Shown here: positions 47,465 to 58,552 of the stretch, piece after piece
Layout of the letters: every line of letters begins with the position of its first letter
How positions within the stretch are numbered: position 1 is the stretch's first letter
NCBI GenBank assembly: GCA_903821995.1
Contig: CAIJNI010000040.1
Coordinates: 1 to 64,000, forward strand
Source of the DNA: an uncultured beta proteobacterium
Lineage (GTDB): Bacteria > Pseudomonadota > Gammaproteobacteria > Burkholderiales > Burkholderiaceae
Length of the DNA: 64,000 bases
Reading direction: 5' to 3'
Position numbers and translations under genes: made by a program
The notes under the pieces: generated by a model
Databases searched by the model: none
What the model was told of the DNA's origin: nothing
What the model saw: the letters and a program-made list of their open reading frames with translations, nothing else

Positions 47465-48311
47465 GTCTAGCTTGTCGGAAGTTACTTGGCCAAGGCGCAT
47501 TAAAATCTGCCCTGTAGGGGTTGATATCTAGCCCACCTCTGCGAGTGTAGCGTGCATAGACTGATAATTTAATGGGTTGACAGTGTTTCTTGATGTCACA
47601 AAATATCTTTTCAACGCAGTGTTCGTGAAATTCTTGGTGATTTCTAAAGCTGATTAAATAACGTAGAAGTCCTTCCTCTGATATAGCAGCACCAACATAG
47701 TTGATTTGAATACTTGCCCAATCGGGTTGACCAGTAACTGGACAATTTGATTTTAATAAGTTTGAAAAAAGACTCTCTTCTACTGGGGCATGACTAGCAT
47801 CCGAGTTGAGCCAATAGGGGTTTGGTATATCATTCGGGTCTATTTCAATATCTAGGCGATCTAAATTTTTCCCGCCAAAGCCCTCAAATTTTAGTTTTAA
47901 CCACTCATCAGGGGACGAAAGTTGTATGGAAATATGAGATCCAGTTGCTTTTGACAGATCATTCGTCATCGTATCTTTGACTTCTGCCTGAGATACAAAT
48001 CGATGATTATTTAGACTGTTTAAATAAAGCTTTAGTGATTTAGACTCAATGATAAATTTAGAATCAGCTGGGACTAAGATTTGCGCTATAGCTATTTCCG
48101 GTTTGCCTTTAGTGCTCAGCCAACTAATTTCATAAGCATTCCAAATATCGACTCCAACAAATGGAAGGGTGTGATTAGGTAAATTTAATAAAGCTCTATT
48201 GACACTTCTAGAAATAGGAAAGAGAAGCTCTGGATTATATTTTTCCGGATTTAGGGAAAATTTTCCTAATGGTGCATTTTCTAAAGCACCTCGTGAAGAA
48301 CTATCTTTCAT
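47460..48311 (-). CDS. queF: NADPH-dependent 7-cyano-7-deazaguanine reductase QueF
   Basis: Reduces preQ0 to preQ1 in queuosine synthesis. 283 residues from ATG 48311, the bimodular (YqcD/E. coli) type. The catalytic cysteine is in SNCPVTGQPDWAS, the NADPH motif ESKSLKLYLNSL is present, and the end FHEHCVEKIF with NPYRAD matches. An earlier in-frame ATG (48404) lies inside the nucleotidase gene; the chosen start overlaps it by 11 nt. Confidence 0.92.
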   Translation of the reverse strand: MKDSSSRGALENAPLGKFSLNPEKYNPELLFPISRSVNRALLNLPNHTLPFVGVDIWNAYEISWLSTKGKPEIAIAQILVPADSKFIIESKSLKLYLNSLNNHRFVSQAEVKDTMTNDLSKATGSHISIQLSSPDEWLKLKFEGFGGKNLDRLDIEIDPNDIPNPYWLNSDASHAPVEESLFSNLLKSNCPVTGQPDWASIQINYVGAAISEEGLLRYLISFRNHQEFHEHCVEKIFCDIKKHCQPIKLSVYARYTRRGGLDINPYRADFNAPWPSNFRQARQ

Positions 48312-49203
48312 TGGAAATTCCAGAAATAACTTGCCCAGTTGGAACAACCTCGGCAGCAGTTTGGCAATGCCCGGTTTGATCATCAAAGAAAAAATCTGGC
48401 TCAAACTCTCTTAAGAACTCTTTTTTGCTAAGGCCACCTAGAAACATGGCTTCATCAACGGCAATTCCCCAACTCATCAGGGTTCTTATTGCTCTTTCAT
48501 GTGCTGGAGCTGAACGGGCGGTCACGAGAGCGGTACGAATCTTCATAGTTGATGTATTCGATGATATTTGAAGCTGGTGCAGAGCTTCTAATAAAGGTTT
48601 AAATGGTCCTGGCGGAAGTGGAGTTTGAACAAGTGTTGTTTCGTGAGCAACAAAAGCATCTAGGCCATTACGTTGAAAAATAATCTCAGCCTCATCAGAA
48701 AATAGGACGGCATCCCCATCAAATGCAATGCGAATTTCATGAGGATTTTTTTCTGCAAGTTTAGTTGATTGGGGGTAAACCAAAGCTGCCGGAAAACCTG
48801 CCAAAAGAGTCTCACGAACATCGTCTTCATTTGCGGAAAGAAATAAATTAGCATGCAAGGAGCGCAAGTAATTGTATGGAGGTCGACCTCGAGTAAATAC
48901 CCCTCGTTCTAGTTTTAGACCCGCATGTTCAGCAGAACGGAAAACCCGTAGTCCGCTCACGGGATCGTTTCTAGACAAAATAACGACTTCAACGAGAGCT
49001 GCGCTGGCGGTATTGAAACGTAATAACTTTTCAACAAGCGCAAAGGCAACGCCAGCTTTTGCGGGGGTAGCAAGTCTTTCGAGTTGGAGCTTCATATAAG
49101 CGCCGTCATTTTTAGCTTCAAAAAAACGATTTTCTTCTTCGAAGTCAAAAAGAGCTCGAGAAGAAATGGCGACCACTAGTTTGCCTGCTAAAGAAAAACT
49201 CAT
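48301..49203 (-). CDS. 5'-nucleotidase (cytosolic NT5C1-like family)
   Basis: 300 residues of the bacterial relatives of animal cytosolic 5'-nucleotidase I. Visible motifs are the N-terminal LVVAISSRALFDFEEENRFFE, the HAD-like IRIAFDGDAVLFSDEAE and the C-terminal FFFDDQTGHC. It probably hydrolyses AMP or another nucleoside monophosphate; the substrate is not determinable. It lies between ilvA and queF, overlapping queF by 11 nt. Confidence 0.85.
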   Translation of the reverse strand: MSFSLAGKLVVAISSRALFDFEEENRFFEAKNDGAYMKLQLERLATPAKAGVAFALVEKLLRFNTASAALVEVVILSRNDPVSGLRVFRSAEHAGLKLERGVFTRGRPPYNYLRSLHANLFLSANEDDVRETLLAGFPAALVYPQSTKLAEKNPHEIRIAFDGDAVLFSDEAEIIFQRNGLDAFVAHETTLVQTPLPPGPFKPLLEALHQLQISSNTSTMKIRTALVTARSAPAHERAIRTLMSWGIAVDEAMFLGGLSKKEFLREFEPDFFFDDQTGHCQTAAEVVPTGQVISGISNER

Positions 49204-49207
49204 GAAG

Positions 49208-50728
49208 TTATTTTAAAAATAGTTGATAAGCTGGATTCTCATTTTCATCCCAATATCTGTAGCCTGTTTCTTTAAGGAACTCTTTGAAAATTTTCATATC
49301 CGTAGGGGGGACCTGCATCCCAACTAAGATACGCCCGTAGTCAGCACCATGATTTCTATAGTGAAATAAACTAATATTCCAATGTGGGGACATGGCACTT
49401 AAAAAATTGATCAGCGCGCCTGGACGTTCGGGGAATTCGAAGCGATACACTAACTCATTTTTAGATAAAGCTGATTTGCCACCAACCATATGACGCAGGT
49501 GCGATTTACCTAATTCATCATGGGTTAAGTCAATATGTTTAAATCCAGATTTAGTAAATTCTCGAGAGATATCATTGACATCTGAAAGAGAATTTGTAGA
49601 AATTCCCACAAAAATATTAGCTTCATGGTTATCTGAAATGCGGTAGCTAAATTCGGTTACATTTCTTTTGCCAAGCAGTGTACAAAACTTTCTAAATGAG
49701 CCCCTTGCTTCAGGGATGGTGACTGCAAAAATGGCCTCTTTATTTTCACCAACATCAGCTCTTTCAGCAACAAATCTGAGTCGACTGAAATTCATATTTG
49801 CACCACAGGCAATGCTAATTAAAGTCTGATTTTTACATTTTTCACGCTCAACATAAACCTTCATGCCTGCTACAGCCAGTGCGCCAGCAGGCTCAAGGAT
49901 ACTTCTGGTATCGGTAAATACATCGTTAATCGCTGCACAGATTGCATCGGTATCAACGGTAATGATTTCGTCAACCACCTGTTGGCAGATACGAAAAGTT
50001 TCTTTACCAACTAATTTGACGGCTGTCCCATCAGAAAATAATCCTACTTCTTTTAATTCAACTCGTTTACCCCGCGCGAGGGATTGTTTCATTGCATCAG
50101 AATCAATGGTTTGAACCCCAATAATTTTGATCTCTGGCCGAACAGATTTAATATACGCCCCGATTCCTGAAATCAGTCCACCACCGCCAATTGCTACAAA
50201 AATCGCATCGATATCACCCTGATGCTGCCTAAGGATCTCCATTGCAATCGTCCCTTGGCCAGCGATAACCTCTGGGTCATCAAAAGGGTGAATAAAAACA
50301 AGTTGAAGTTGTTCTTTTAAGACTAAAGAGTGTTCATAGGCTTCGTTATAGGATTCGCCAAACAAAACAACTTTGACCCACTTTCCACCTCGCTCTTTGA
50401 CTGCATCAATCTTCACATCAGGGGTGGTCACTGGCATGACGATAGTGGCATGACATCCTAATTTAGATGCGCCTAGAGCAACACCTTGGGCATGATTGCC
50501 GGCAGATGCAGCAATAACCCCTTTTTTTAACTCCTCAGGAGTTAAGTGAGCCATCTTGTTATAAGCGCCACGAATCTTAAAAGAAAAGACCGGTTGGTTA
50601 TCTTCTCTTTTTAAGAGGATGTTGTTTTTAAGTCGACGAGATAAATGCTCGGCATGCTCTAGCTCAGTCTCCTTGGCGACGTCATAGACTTTTGCATTAA
50701 GAATTTTACGTAAGTATTTTTGTGGCAT
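49208..50728 (-). CDS. ilvA: Threonine ammonia-lyase, biosynthetic
   Basis: First step of isoleucine synthesis: threonine to 2-oxobutanoate. 506 residues. The PLP lysine is Lys51 in FSFKIRGAYNK; the glycine loop is AIGGGGLISGIG. Two C-terminal ACT-like regulatory domains are present (SYRISDNHEANIFVGI and YRFEFPERPGALINFL), so inhibition by isoleucine is expected. It is divergent from the DedA-like gene. Confidence 0.95.
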   Translation of the reverse strand: MPQKYLRKILNAKVYDVAKETELEHAEHLSRRLKNNILLKREDNQPVFSFKIRGAYNKMAHLTPEELKKGVIAASAGNHAQGVALGASKLGCHATIVMPVTTPDVKIDAVKERGGKWVKVVLFGESYNEAYEHSLVLKEQLQLVFIHPFDDPEVIAGQGTIAMEILRQHQGDIDAIFVAIGGGGLISGIGAYIKSVRPEIKIIGVQTIDSDAMKQSLARGKRVELKEVGLFSDGTAVKLVGKETFRICQQVVDEIITVDTDAICAAINDVFTDTRSILEPAGALAVAGMKVYVEREKCKNQTLISIACGANMNFSRLRFVAERADVGENKEAIFAVTIPEARGSFRKFCTLLGKRNVTEFSYRISDNHEANIFVGISTNSLSDVNDISREFTKSGFKHIDLTHDELGKSHLRHMVGGKSALSKNELVYRFEFPERPGALINFLSAMSPHWNISLFHYRNHGADYGRILVGMQVPPTDMKIFKEFLKETGYRYWDENENPAYQLFLK

Positions 50729-50795
50729 ATATTGAGATTATCACGAGCGAATCATCTTTAGAATAATGAGTTGATGAAGCGGTAAAATATAAATC

Positions 50796-51308
50796 ATGGA
50801 ATCTAGTTTACTAGCCTTACTGAATTGGTTGTCATTACCGTCAGTTGGCCTTATCTCAATTGGCGTACTTTCTTTCTTTTCGGCTACTTTATTACCTTTA
50901 AGTTCTGAGCCAGCACTTTTAGGCTATCTAAAACTTGTGCCTAATGAATTTTGGTGGCCAGTATTGGCGGCGTCATGCGGAAATACCTTGGGTGGATATA
51001 CGACGTGGTATTTGGGCAGAGGTTCTAGACATTTGCAGGACAAGTTATCTAAGAATCAATCAATTCGAATGAATAAGTTGACTCAATTGCTCCAAAAATA
51101 TGGTCCCAAAACATTACTATTCTCCTGGATCCCTATTTTTGGGGATCCATTGTGTGCTTTAGCTGGGTGGGCAAAATTCCCATGGGCGCAAAGTTTTATT
51201 TATATGGCTGTGGGGAAATTTTTGCGTTATGCTTTGATCTCTATAGCTTTTTTAACAATTGACGACTCTTTTTGGCTAAGCATAGGGCACTTATTTTCTT
51301 TTAAATAG
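50796..51308 (+). CDS. YqaA family small DedA-like membrane protein
   Basis: 170 residues with about four hydrophobic segments. LPLSSEPALLGYL and the loop GNTLGGYTTWYLGR, with IFGDPLCALAGW, are typical of the YqaA branch of the SNARE-associated/DedA group. The function is not known; relatives are linked to lipid scrambling or envelope maintenance. It precedes the large oxidoreductase gene by 80 nt. Confidence 0.85.
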   Translation: MESSLLALLNWLSLPSVGLISIGVLSFFSATLLPLSSEPALLGYLKLVPNEFWWPVLAASCGNTLGGYTTWYLGRGSRHLQDKLSKNQSIRMNKLTQLLQKYGPKTLLFSWIPIFGDPLCALAGWAKFPWAQSFIYMAVGKFLRYALISIAFLTIDDSFWLSIGHLFSFK

Positions 51309-51388
51309 AGTTGGTATTAGGTTTTGAATTTCAAATGAGCAAACATCAAGCCCCTCAATTAGAATAAGCATTTGATCTAGAAAGCAAC

Positions 51389-54300
51389 ATGAACGCACCA
51401 CTGAACTCTCTACTACCAAGGGACATAGAAAGTCAACCAGCTCGTCTGCGAGAGATTCCTTACAACTACACCTCTTTTTCAGATAGGGAGGTGGTTATAC
51501 GTTTATTAGGAACGGATGCATGGAGCATATTAGAGACATTAAGAGACGAGAGAAAGACAGGTCGCTCAGCTAGGATGCTTTATGAAGTACTTGGGGATAT
51601 TTGGGTTGTTAGAAGAAACCCCTATTTGCAGGATGATTTACTTCAAAACCCTAAGCGTCGAAAATTGCTTATTGATGCACTAAGGCATCGCTTGAGGGAG
51701 GTTGAAAAAAGAATTACATCCGATCTCCAGGACCATGTTGTTAAGTTGGTCTCTTTGGCGGGACAGGCCGTGCAAAAATTCTCTAAAGAATTTGATCAAA
51801 CAACAGAATTAAGGAAGGCATCAAAACGCATACTAGGTAAAAGTACTGCATTAGATAACATTGCTTTTGATGGATTTGCTAGAGTATCGCATGTGACTGA
51901 TGCAACCGATTGGCGGGTAGAGTATCCATTTGTTGTTCTATCTCCAGACCATGAGTCAGAAATTCCAGGCTTGGTTAAGGGATGCATAGAACTTGGCTTG
52001 ACTATCATCCCACGCGGAGGTGGGACTGGTTACACCGGAGGAGCTATTCCATTAACCCCCTTATCAGCTGTGATTAATACTGAAAAGCTAGAAACATTAG
52101 GGAAGGTTGAGGTTCTTAACTTGCCAGGTGTTAATACACCAGTTGCAACTATTTTCTCAGAAGCTGGGGTGGTGACTAAAAGAGTAGCAGATGCAGCAGA
52201 AAAAGAAGGATTAGTTTTTGCAGTTGATCCTACGTCGGCCGAAGCAAGTTGCATTGGTGGCAATATTGCAATGAATGCAGGTGGAAAGAAAGCAGTGCTT
52301 TGGGGGACGGCTCTTGATAATCTTGTTTGGTGGAGGATGGTTGACCCTGAGGGAAATTGGTTAGAGATTCAACGTCTTGATCACAATCTTTCCAAAATAC
52401 ATGATGCACCTATTGTGTCGTTTGAATTGACTTGGTCAGAAGGAACAAAGAGTCCAGGTGAGGAAATTTTAAAAACACAGATATTGAAAGTAGAAGGTCA
52501 GAAATTTCGTAAGGTTGGTCTTGGAAAAGATGTTACAGATAAGTTTCTTTCAGGATTACCTGGGGTCCAAAAAGAAGGTTGCGACGGTTTGATCACGAGT
52601 GCAAGGTGGGTCTTACATCGCATGCCAAAGGAAGTAAGAACAGTGTGCTTAGAGTTTTTTGGTCAGGCGCGAGATGCCATTCCTAGTATTGTAGAAATCA
52701 AAGATTATTTAGACCAAAGAACAAAGCAGGGTGGAGCAATCCTTGCAGGCCTTGAACATTTAGATGAGAAGTATCTTAAAGCTGTAGGTTATGCAACGAA
52801 ATCTAAAAGGAGCTCTTTTCCTAAGATGGTTTTATTGGGTGACATCGTGGGTGATGATGCAAATGAAGTTGCAATGGCTGCAAGCGAAGTTATTCGGATT
52901 GCAAATAATCGTGTTGGCGAGGGTTTTATTGCCATCAGTCCAGAATCGCGAAAAAAATTCTGGCTTGACCGATCTAGAACGGCTGCTATCGCGCGCCACA
53001 CAAATGCATTCAAGATTAATGAAGATGTTGTGATTCCATTGCCTCAAATGGGTAAGTACACGGACGGCATAGAGTTTATCAATATTGAGTTGTCTATTAA
53101 AAACAAATTATTACTGTTAGATGAGTTAGAAAAGTTTTTTCTTTCAGGGAATATCCCCCTGGGCAAGATTGACGATGCGAATGAAATTCCATCATCAGAG
53201 CTGTTAGAGGATCGTGTATCTCAGGCGATTGAATTGATTCAAGAGGTTCGTATACGCTGGAGTGAGCTTGCTAATAAACAAGTGGAGTTATTTCCGCAAT
53301 TGCAAGATCGATCAATTCGGGTGTCATGGAAGTTAGAAGTTAAAAAAGGGTTAGAACAAATCTTTAGTGGCAGCTCATTCATTCCAGTTTTGAATGAATG
53401 TGACAGTATTCATCAGCGTATTCTTAGAAAGCGTGTTTTTGTTGCGCTTCATATGCATGCAGGTGATGGCAATGTACATACTAATATTCCAGTCAACTCA
53501 GATGATTATGAAATGCTTCAAGTTGCGCATGAGGCTGTGGCTCGGATTATGGTTTTGGCGCGTTCATTAGATGGTGTAATTTCAGGTGAGCACGGCATTG
53601 GAATTACCAAACTTGAGTACTTGTTTGATGAAGAGATTAAAGAATTTCGGGCATATAAAAACAGAATTGATCCAGAAGGTCGTTTTAATAAGGGCAAGCT
53701 TATGCCAGGTGCTAACCTGCATAATGCGTATACACCTAGTTTTGGATTAATGGGCCATGAATCTTTAATCATGCAACAAAGTGATATTGGCGCTATTTCA
53801 GAAAGCATCAAAGATTGTTTAAGGTGTGGAAAGTGTAAGCCTGTTTGTGCGACTCATGTGCCAAGAGCAAACCTTCATTACAGCCCTAGAAATAAGATCT
53901 TAGCGACTTCCTTGTTGATTGAAGCCTTTTTATATGAAGAGCAAACACGACGGGGCATATCAATTAAACATTGGGAAGAATTTGATGATGTTGCGGCGCA
54001 TTGCACAGTTTGTCACAAGTGCCTAACTCCATGCCCAGTAAAAATTGATTTTGGTGACGTTACGATGAATATGCGTAACTTACTCAGAAAAATGGGTCAG
54101 AAACGCTTTAATCCTGGCGCCAAAGCGGCGATGTTCTTTTTAAATGCCACTAATCCTCAAACGATTAAGATCACTCGTACTTTAATGGTTGGATTTGGAT
54201 ATAAAGTTCAACGATTGGCAAATGATTTATTTAAGCGTCTAGCCTTGAGTCAAACCAAATCTCCGCCTTTAACAGTTGGCAGGCCAGTTTTGAAGGAACA

Positions 54301-55225
54301 GGTCATACACTTCATCAATAAAAAGATGCCCGGTAATCTACCTAAAAAAACAGCGCGAGCACTTTTAGATATTGAAGATAATTCTATTGTGCCAATTATT
54401 CGCAACCCAAAAACTACAACAGTTGACTCTGAAGCAGTCTTTTATTTTCCAGGTTGTGGGTCAGAGCGCTTGTTTTCTCAAGTTGGATTAGCAACTCAAG
54501 CCATGCTTTGGGAAGCGGGAATCCAAACGGTTTTGCCACCTGGGTACTTATGTTGTGGTTATCCACAAAGGGGAGCTGGCGACTTTGATAAAGCTGAAAA
54601 GTTGATTACCGATAATCGGGTTTTATTCCATCGGGTAGCAAATACCTTAAATTATTTGGACATAAAAACAGTGGTAGTTTCATGTGGGACTTGTTATGAC
54701 CAGTTGGCTGGATATGAATTCGATAAAATATTTCCAGGTTGTCGGATTATTGATATCCATGAATTTCTAATGGAAAAGGGGATACGGTTAGAGGGTGTCC
54801 AAGGAACAAAATATATGTACCACGATCCTTGTCATACGCCAATGAAGCTGCAAGATCCTTTGAAAACAGTTAACGCGCTTGTACAGACTTTAGATGGCGA
54901 AAAAATTGAAAAAAATGATCGTTGTTGTGGTGAATCTGGAACATTAGCTGTTACTCGCCCTGAGATTTCAACTCAAGTGAGATTTCGTAAAGAGATTGAA
55001 ATGAAAAAGGGGGCAGACGCTTTAAGAGAGGATTTTACGGGGAATGTCAAAATACTCACTAGCTGTCCATCTTGTTTGCAGGGGCTGTCAAGATTTAATG
55101 ACGATAGTGGAACGACAGCTGATTACATTGTTGTCGAGATGGCACGTCATCTATTAGGAGAGAATTGGATGGCAGATTATGTTAAGGCAGCTAATTCAGG
55201 CGGCATAGAAAGGGTATTAGTTTGA
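51389..55225 (+). CDS. DUF3683 FAD/FMN and Fe-S oxidoreductase (D-lactate/glycolate dehydrogenase-like)
   Basis: 1278 residues, a fusion normally seen as separate subunits. In order: N-terminal DUF3683-type region (1-160), FAD-binding domain with [16 protein letters not shown] near 207, FAD-linked oxidase C-terminal domain ending SGEHGIG near 732, two 4Fe-4S motifs [11 protein letters not shown] (about 810) and [12 protein letters not shown] (about 872), and two CCG cysteine-rich domains ([10 protein letters not shown] near 1050 and CCGESG near 1175). It resembles glycolate oxidase GlcD plus GlcF or D-lactate dehydrogenase. The donor and acceptor are not known. No transmembrane helices were seen. 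Confidence 0.88.
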   Translation: MNAPLNSLLPRDIESQPARLREIPYNYTSFSDREVVIRLLGTDAWSILETLRDERKTGRSARMLYEVLGDIWVVRRNPYLQDDLLQNPKRRKLLIDALRHRLREVEKRITSDLQDHVVKLVSLAGQAVQKFSKEFDQTTELRKASKRILGKSTALDNIAFDGFARVSHVTDATDWRVEYPFVVLSPDHESEIPGLVKGCIELGLTIIPRGGGTGYTGGAIPLTPLSAVINTEKLETLGKVEVLNLPGVNTPVATIFSEAGVVTKRVADAAEKEGLVFAVDPTSAEASCIGGNIAMNAGGKKAVLWGTALDNLVWWRMVDPEGNWLEIQRLDHNLSKIHDAPIVSFELTWSEGTKSPGEEILKTQILKVEGQKFRKVGLGKDVTDKFLSGLPGVQKEGCDGLITSARWVLHRMPKEVRTVCLEFFGQARDAIPSIVEIKDYLDQRTKQGGAILAGLEHLDEKYLKAVGYATKSKRSSFPKMVLLGDIVGDDANEVAMAASEVIRIANNRVGEGFIAISPESRKKFWLDRSRTAAIARHTNAFKINEDVVIPLPQMGKYTDGIEFINIELSIKNKLLLLDELEKFFLSGNIPLGKIDDANEIPSSELLEDRVSQAIELIQEVRIRWSELANKQVELFPQLQDRSIRVSWKLEVKKGLEQIFSGSSFIPVLNECDSIHQRILRKRVFVALHMHAGDGNVHTNIPVNSDDYEMLQVAHEAVARIMVLARSLDGVISGEHGIGITKLEYLFDEEIKEFRAYKNRIDPEGRFNKGKLMPGANLHNAYTPSFGLMGHESLIMQQSDIGAISESIKDCLRCGKCKPVCATHVPRANLHYSPRNKILATSLLIEAFLYEEQTRRGISIKHWEEFDDVAAHCTVCHKCLTPCPVKIDFGDVTMNMRNLLRKMGQKRFNPGAKAAMFFLNATNPQTIKITRTLMVGFGYKVQRLANDLFKRLALSQTKSPPLTVGRPVLKEQVIHFINKKMPGNLPKKTARALLDIEDNSIVPIIRNPKTTTVDSEAVFYFPGCGSERLFSQVGLATQAMLWEAGIQTVLPPGYLCCGYPQRGAGDFDKAEKLITDNRVLFHRVANTLNYLDIKTVVVSCGTCYDQLAGYEFDKIFPGCRIIDIHEFLMEKGIRLEGVQGTKYMYHDPCHTPMKLQDPLKTVNALVQTLDGEKIEKNDRCCGESGTLAVTRPEISTQVRFRKEIEMKKGADALREDFTGNVKILTSCPSCLQGLSRFNDDSGTTADYIVVEMARHLLGENWMADYVKAANSGGIERVLV

Positions 55226-55599
55226 TACAAGCAATGGTTCCCAAAAATCTCGTCGTTCATCAACAATCGAAAGTGCTTGAGTTAGAGTATTCTGATGGAA
55301 AATCATACCGCTTGCCTTTTGAATTTTTGAGGGTGTTATCACCCTCAGCAGAGGTAAGGGGGCATGGCCCTGGCCAAGAAACTTTACAAACCGGAAAGAG
55401 GCAAGTCAGTATTTTAAGTGTTGAACCGGTAGGTCATTATGCAATTAAGCCAACATTTACTGATGGGCATGATTCTGGTCTATACACATGGGAATATTTA
55501 CATGACTTATGTGTACACCAAAAACAGTATTGGCAAGGCTACCTTGAAAAACTTAAGGCTGCAGGGGAAGATCGTGACTCCGCAACGCTTAAAAAATAA
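55222..55599 (+). CDS. DUF971 (gamma-butyrobetaine hydroxylase-like N-terminal) protein
   Basis: 125 residues with [31 protein letters not shown] and [15 protein letters not shown] [12 protein letters not shown], the core of the DUF971 zinc-binding domain. The role is unknown. TTG at 55222 (4-nt overlap with the previous gene, AAAGGG 7 nt upstream) is preferred; an ATG at 55234 is the alternative. It directly precedes ubiE, as in many betaproteobacteria. Confidence 0.88.
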   Translation: MIQAMVPKNLVVHQQSKVLELEYSDGKSYRLPFEFLRVLSPSAEVRGHGPGQETLQTGKRQVSILSVEPVGHYAIKPTFTDGHDSGLYTWEYLHDLCVHQKQYWQGYLEKLKAAGEDRDSATLKK

Positions 55600-55613
55600 T
55601 TAAGAATACTTAT

Positions 55614-56345
55614 ATGACCCAAACTCATTTTGGATTTCAGAAAGTGGAAGAAGCTGAGAAAGCTTCAAAAGTTGCGGAGGTATTTCATTCCGTAGCAAAT
55701 AAATACGATTTAATGAATGATTTGATGTCTTTTGGATTGCATCGAATTTGGAAGATTGCAACGATTGCTCATGCAAATGTTCAAAAAGGTCAAAGAGTCT
55801 TAGATATCGCTGGCGGTACTGGAGACCTTGCGTTATCTTTTAAAAGAAAAGTTGGCGAGGCAGGAGAAGTTTGGTTAAGCGATATTAACAGCTCCATGTT
55901 GAATGTGGGCAGAGATCGTTTGATTGATAAAGGAGTTATCCTGCCCTGTATTCAATTAGATGCAGAGAACATTCCCTTCCCCAAAAATCATTTTGATCTT
56001 GTTACAGTTTCTTTTGGGTTGAGGAATATGACTCACAAAGAAAAAGCGCTTAAAGAAATGTGTCGCGTGACAAAGCCGGGTGGAAAAACCATGGTTCTTG
56101 AATTTTCAAAACCAGTTGACGCCTTAAAGCCTATTTACGACTTTTATTCTTTCAAAGTACTGCCTTGGTTAGGTCAACAAATTGCAAATGATGCACAGAG
56201 TTACCAATATCTTGCTGAATCAATTCGCATGCATCCAGATCAGGAAGAGCTCAAAAAAATGATGCTTGAAATTGGATTTGATCAGGTAGACGTTGTTCGC
56301 ATGTCCGGCGGTATCGTCGCCCTTCATATAGGCTATAAATTCTAA
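55614..56345 (+). CDS. ubiE: Ubiquinone/menaquinone C-methyltransferase UbiE
   Basis: Methylates the quinone ring using SAM. 243 residues. [18 protein letters not shown], the SAM loop [11 protein letters not shown], and [14 protein letters not shown] are signatures. It leads ubiE-ubiJ-ubiB, giving three ubiquinone functions in a row. The gene order in relatives often has a Tim44-domain gene after ubiE, which is not present here. Confidence 0.96.
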   Translation: MTQTHFGFQKVEEAEKASKVAEVFHSVANKYDLMNDLMSFGLHRIWKIATIAHANVQKGQRVLDIAGGTGDLALSFKRKVGEAGEVWLSDINSSMLNVGRDRLIDKGVILPCIQLDAENIPFPKNHFDLVTVSFGLRNMTHKEKALKEMCRVTKPGGKTMVLEFSKPVDALKPIYDFYSFKVLPWLGQQIANDAQSYQYLAESIRMHPDQEELKKMMLEIGFDQVDVVRMSGGIVALHIGYKF

Positions 56346-56355
56346 AGAGATCATC

Positions 56356-56961
56356 ATGACCAATCTTTTAATTCCTGGATTTGTGTTGAAGGCGCTGAAT
56401 CATCTGACTGAACAAGAAAATTGGGTTAAAGATATTCTCAATAAACATGAAGGTAAATGCCTTCAAATAAATCTGCCGATCGGTTCCTATCAAGTTCAGA
56501 TCAATCAGGCAAGTTGGCAAAAAGTTTTAGACGAACAAACTTTAAATCCTGATGTCACTTTTGATGTCTCGCAAGATGCGATATGGGCTTTTCTTGGAGA
56601 AGGAAAAGCATCAGCTATCAAGTTTGTAAAAATGAGTGGAGATGTTGATTTTGCGGCAGACTTGAATACGATAGCAACTAATCTGAACTGGGAATACGAA
56701 GAAGATTTATCAAGAATCATTGGCGATGCCCCAGCCTACCGAATTTCTAGAGAGATGAAAGAGATAGCTTTAGCTGGAAAAAGAGCCTTAGATGAATTTA
56801 AAGGTGGCTTGAAAGATTATTTGGTAGAAGAGCGTAGTGTGATTTTGGGGGCTTTCGAATTTGAACAGTTTAAAAAAGACCTCAGAGAATTAAGAGATCG
56901 ATTAGAGCGAACAGAAAAAAGAGTTATAAAAATCAATTCAGTTGTAGAAGAGAAAATTTAG
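56356..56961 (+). CDS. ubiJ: Ubiquinone biosynthesis accessory factor UbiJ
   Basis: 201 residues: an N-terminal SCP2-type lipid-binding domain (LQINLPIGSYQVQINQ, SGDVDFAADLNTIA) and a C-terminal helical, charged region (LRELRDRLERTEKRVIKIN) that can form a coiled coil. UbiJ holds the lipid intermediates in the Ubi complex in E. coli. The call uses domain and position between ubiE and ubiB. Confidence 0.88.
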   Translation: MTNLLIPGFVLKALNHLTEQENWVKDILNKHEGKCLQINLPIGSYQVQINQASWQKVLDEQTLNPDVTFDVSQDAIWAFLGEGKASAIKFVKMSGDVDFAADLNTIATNLNWEYEEDLSRIIGDAPAYRISREMKEIALAGKRALDEFKGGLKDYLVEERSVILGAFEFEQFKKDLRELRDRLERTEKRVIKINSVVEEKI

Positions 56962-56968
56962 GGATCTC

Positions 56969-58546
56969 ATGCAAAATATTTTCAGAGTGCTCAAAATTTT
57001 CCATACCTTTTGGAGGTATGGACTTTTTGAATTACTCTATGAGCACCTTAAACCTGGGACATTAAGGTTAATCATTCGTCCGTTAGTTTTCTTTACTTCG
57101 AGTAAGTTAGATCCACGAGGAATGAGAATTAGGCTTGCTTTAGAATCCTTGGGGCCAATTTTTATTAAGTTTGGGCAAGTAATCTCGACAAGAAGGGATT
57201 TATTGCCAGATGATATCGCCAATGAATTGGCTCAATTGCAAGATAACGTAAAGCCATTTCCTAGTGAGGCCTCTAGGAGCATTATTGAAAAATCTTTAGG
57301 TAAGAAGATTGAAGAGATCTTTCAATCATTTGAAGAGGAACCCGAAGCAAGTGCATCCGTGGCTCAAGTCCACTTTGCTGTTTTAGCTACAGATATAAAG
57401 CATCCTGAATGGTCAGGAAAAGATGTTGCAATTAAGGTGTTGCGTCCTGGAATTTTAGAAATCATTGAACGTGATTTGGCGCTCATGAAAACTCTAGCTA
57501 TCTGGGTTGAGCGCCTCTCTGACGATGGTAAGCGTTTAAAGCCTAGAGAAGTTGTTGCTGATTTTGATGTATCCATTCATGATGAATTAGATTTACTTCG
57601 TGAGGCGGCTAACTGTAGTCAACTGAAAAGAAATTTTGAGGGGTCTGATAAGATCATGATCCCAGAAATTTATTGGGAGTTAAGTCATACCAATGTATTA
57701 GTGATGGAGCGTATGTTTGGAATTTCGATCGCACGTTTAGATGATTTGAGAGAAGCGGGCGTGGATTTAAAAAAATTAGCTGTTGATGGAGTTGAGCTAT
57801 TTTTTACTCAAGCGTTTGCGCACGGATTTTTTCATGCGGATATGCATCCAGGAAATATTATGGTGAGTCTTGCCCCTGAAACTTTTGGTAGGCTAATATC
57901 CTTAGATTTTGGTATTGTTGGAACTTTATCTGAAACAGATAAGAATTATTTAGTTCAAAACTTCCTTGCCTTTTTTAATAGAGACTACTATCGCGTTGCC
58001 GCGCTACATGTCAAATCAGGATGGGTGCCTAAAGAAACTCGAGTAGAAGAATTGGAAGGGGCAATTAGGGCGGTTTGCGAGCCTTACTTTGATCGTCCTT
58101 TAAAAGAAATTTCTCTAGGGATGGTTCTAATGAGGTTGTTTCAAACCTCTCGTCGATTTAAGGTAGAAATTCAGCCTCAACTGACGATGTTACAAAAGAC
58201 TCTGCTTAACGTTGAAGGATTAGGGCGTCAGCTTGACCCAGATTTAGATTTATGGAAGACTGTTAAGCCAATTATGCAAAAATGGATGGATCGGCAAATA
58301 GGCTTTCGAGGATTTTTAGATAAGATGAAGTTAGAATCTGCGCAATGGGCACAAACTGTTCCTACTATTCCTAGGTTATTAACGACTTGGTTAGAGACGA
58401 ACAGCCAGCCTAAAAATTTATCTGAGATGACAGAACTATCTCAACTTTTAATCCTAGAATTAAAGAAAACCAGATTTACAAGAACTGTTTTAACTTTTTT
58501 GATTGGCCTGTTTTTGGGCGGTTTAGTTGTCTATAAATTTTACTAA
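56969..58546 (+). CDS. ubiB: Ubiquinone biosynthesis atypical kinase/ATPase UbiB
   Basis: 525 residues. The signature KFGQVISTRRDLLPDDIANEL, the alanine loop ASASVAQVHF, catalytic-site region FHADMHPGNIMV and LDFGIVGTL are all present. The C-terminus ends in one transmembrane helix (LTFLIGLFLGGLVVYKF). It supports early ubiquinone steps as an ATPase of the ADCK3 family. It follows ubiJ by 7 nt. Confidence 0.96.
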   Translation: MQNIFRVLKIFHTFWRYGLFELLYEHLKPGTLRLIIRPLVFFTSSKLDPRGMRIRLALESLGPIFIKFGQVISTRRDLLPDDIANELAQLQDNVKPFPSEASRSIIEKSLGKKIEEIFQSFEEEPEASASVAQVHFAVLATDIKHPEWSGKDVAIKVLRPGILEIIERDLALMKTLAIWVERLSDDGKRLKPREVVADFDVSIHDELDLLREAANCSQLKRNFEGSDKIMIPEIYWELSHTNVLVMERMFGISIARLDDLREAGVDLKKLAVDGVELFFTQAFAHGFFHADMHPGNIMVSLAPETFGRLISLDFGIVGTLSETDKNYLVQNFLAFFNRDYYRVAALHVKSGWVPKETRVEELEGAIRAVCEPYFDRPLKEISLGMVLMRLFQTSRRFKVEIQPQLTMLQKTLLNVEGLGRQLDPDLDLWKTVKPIMQKWMDRQIGFRGFLDKMKLESAQWAQTVPTIPRLLTTWLETNSQPKNLSEMTELSQLLILELKKTRFTRTVLTFLIGLFLGGLVVYKFY

Positions 58547-58552
58547 AAAAAT

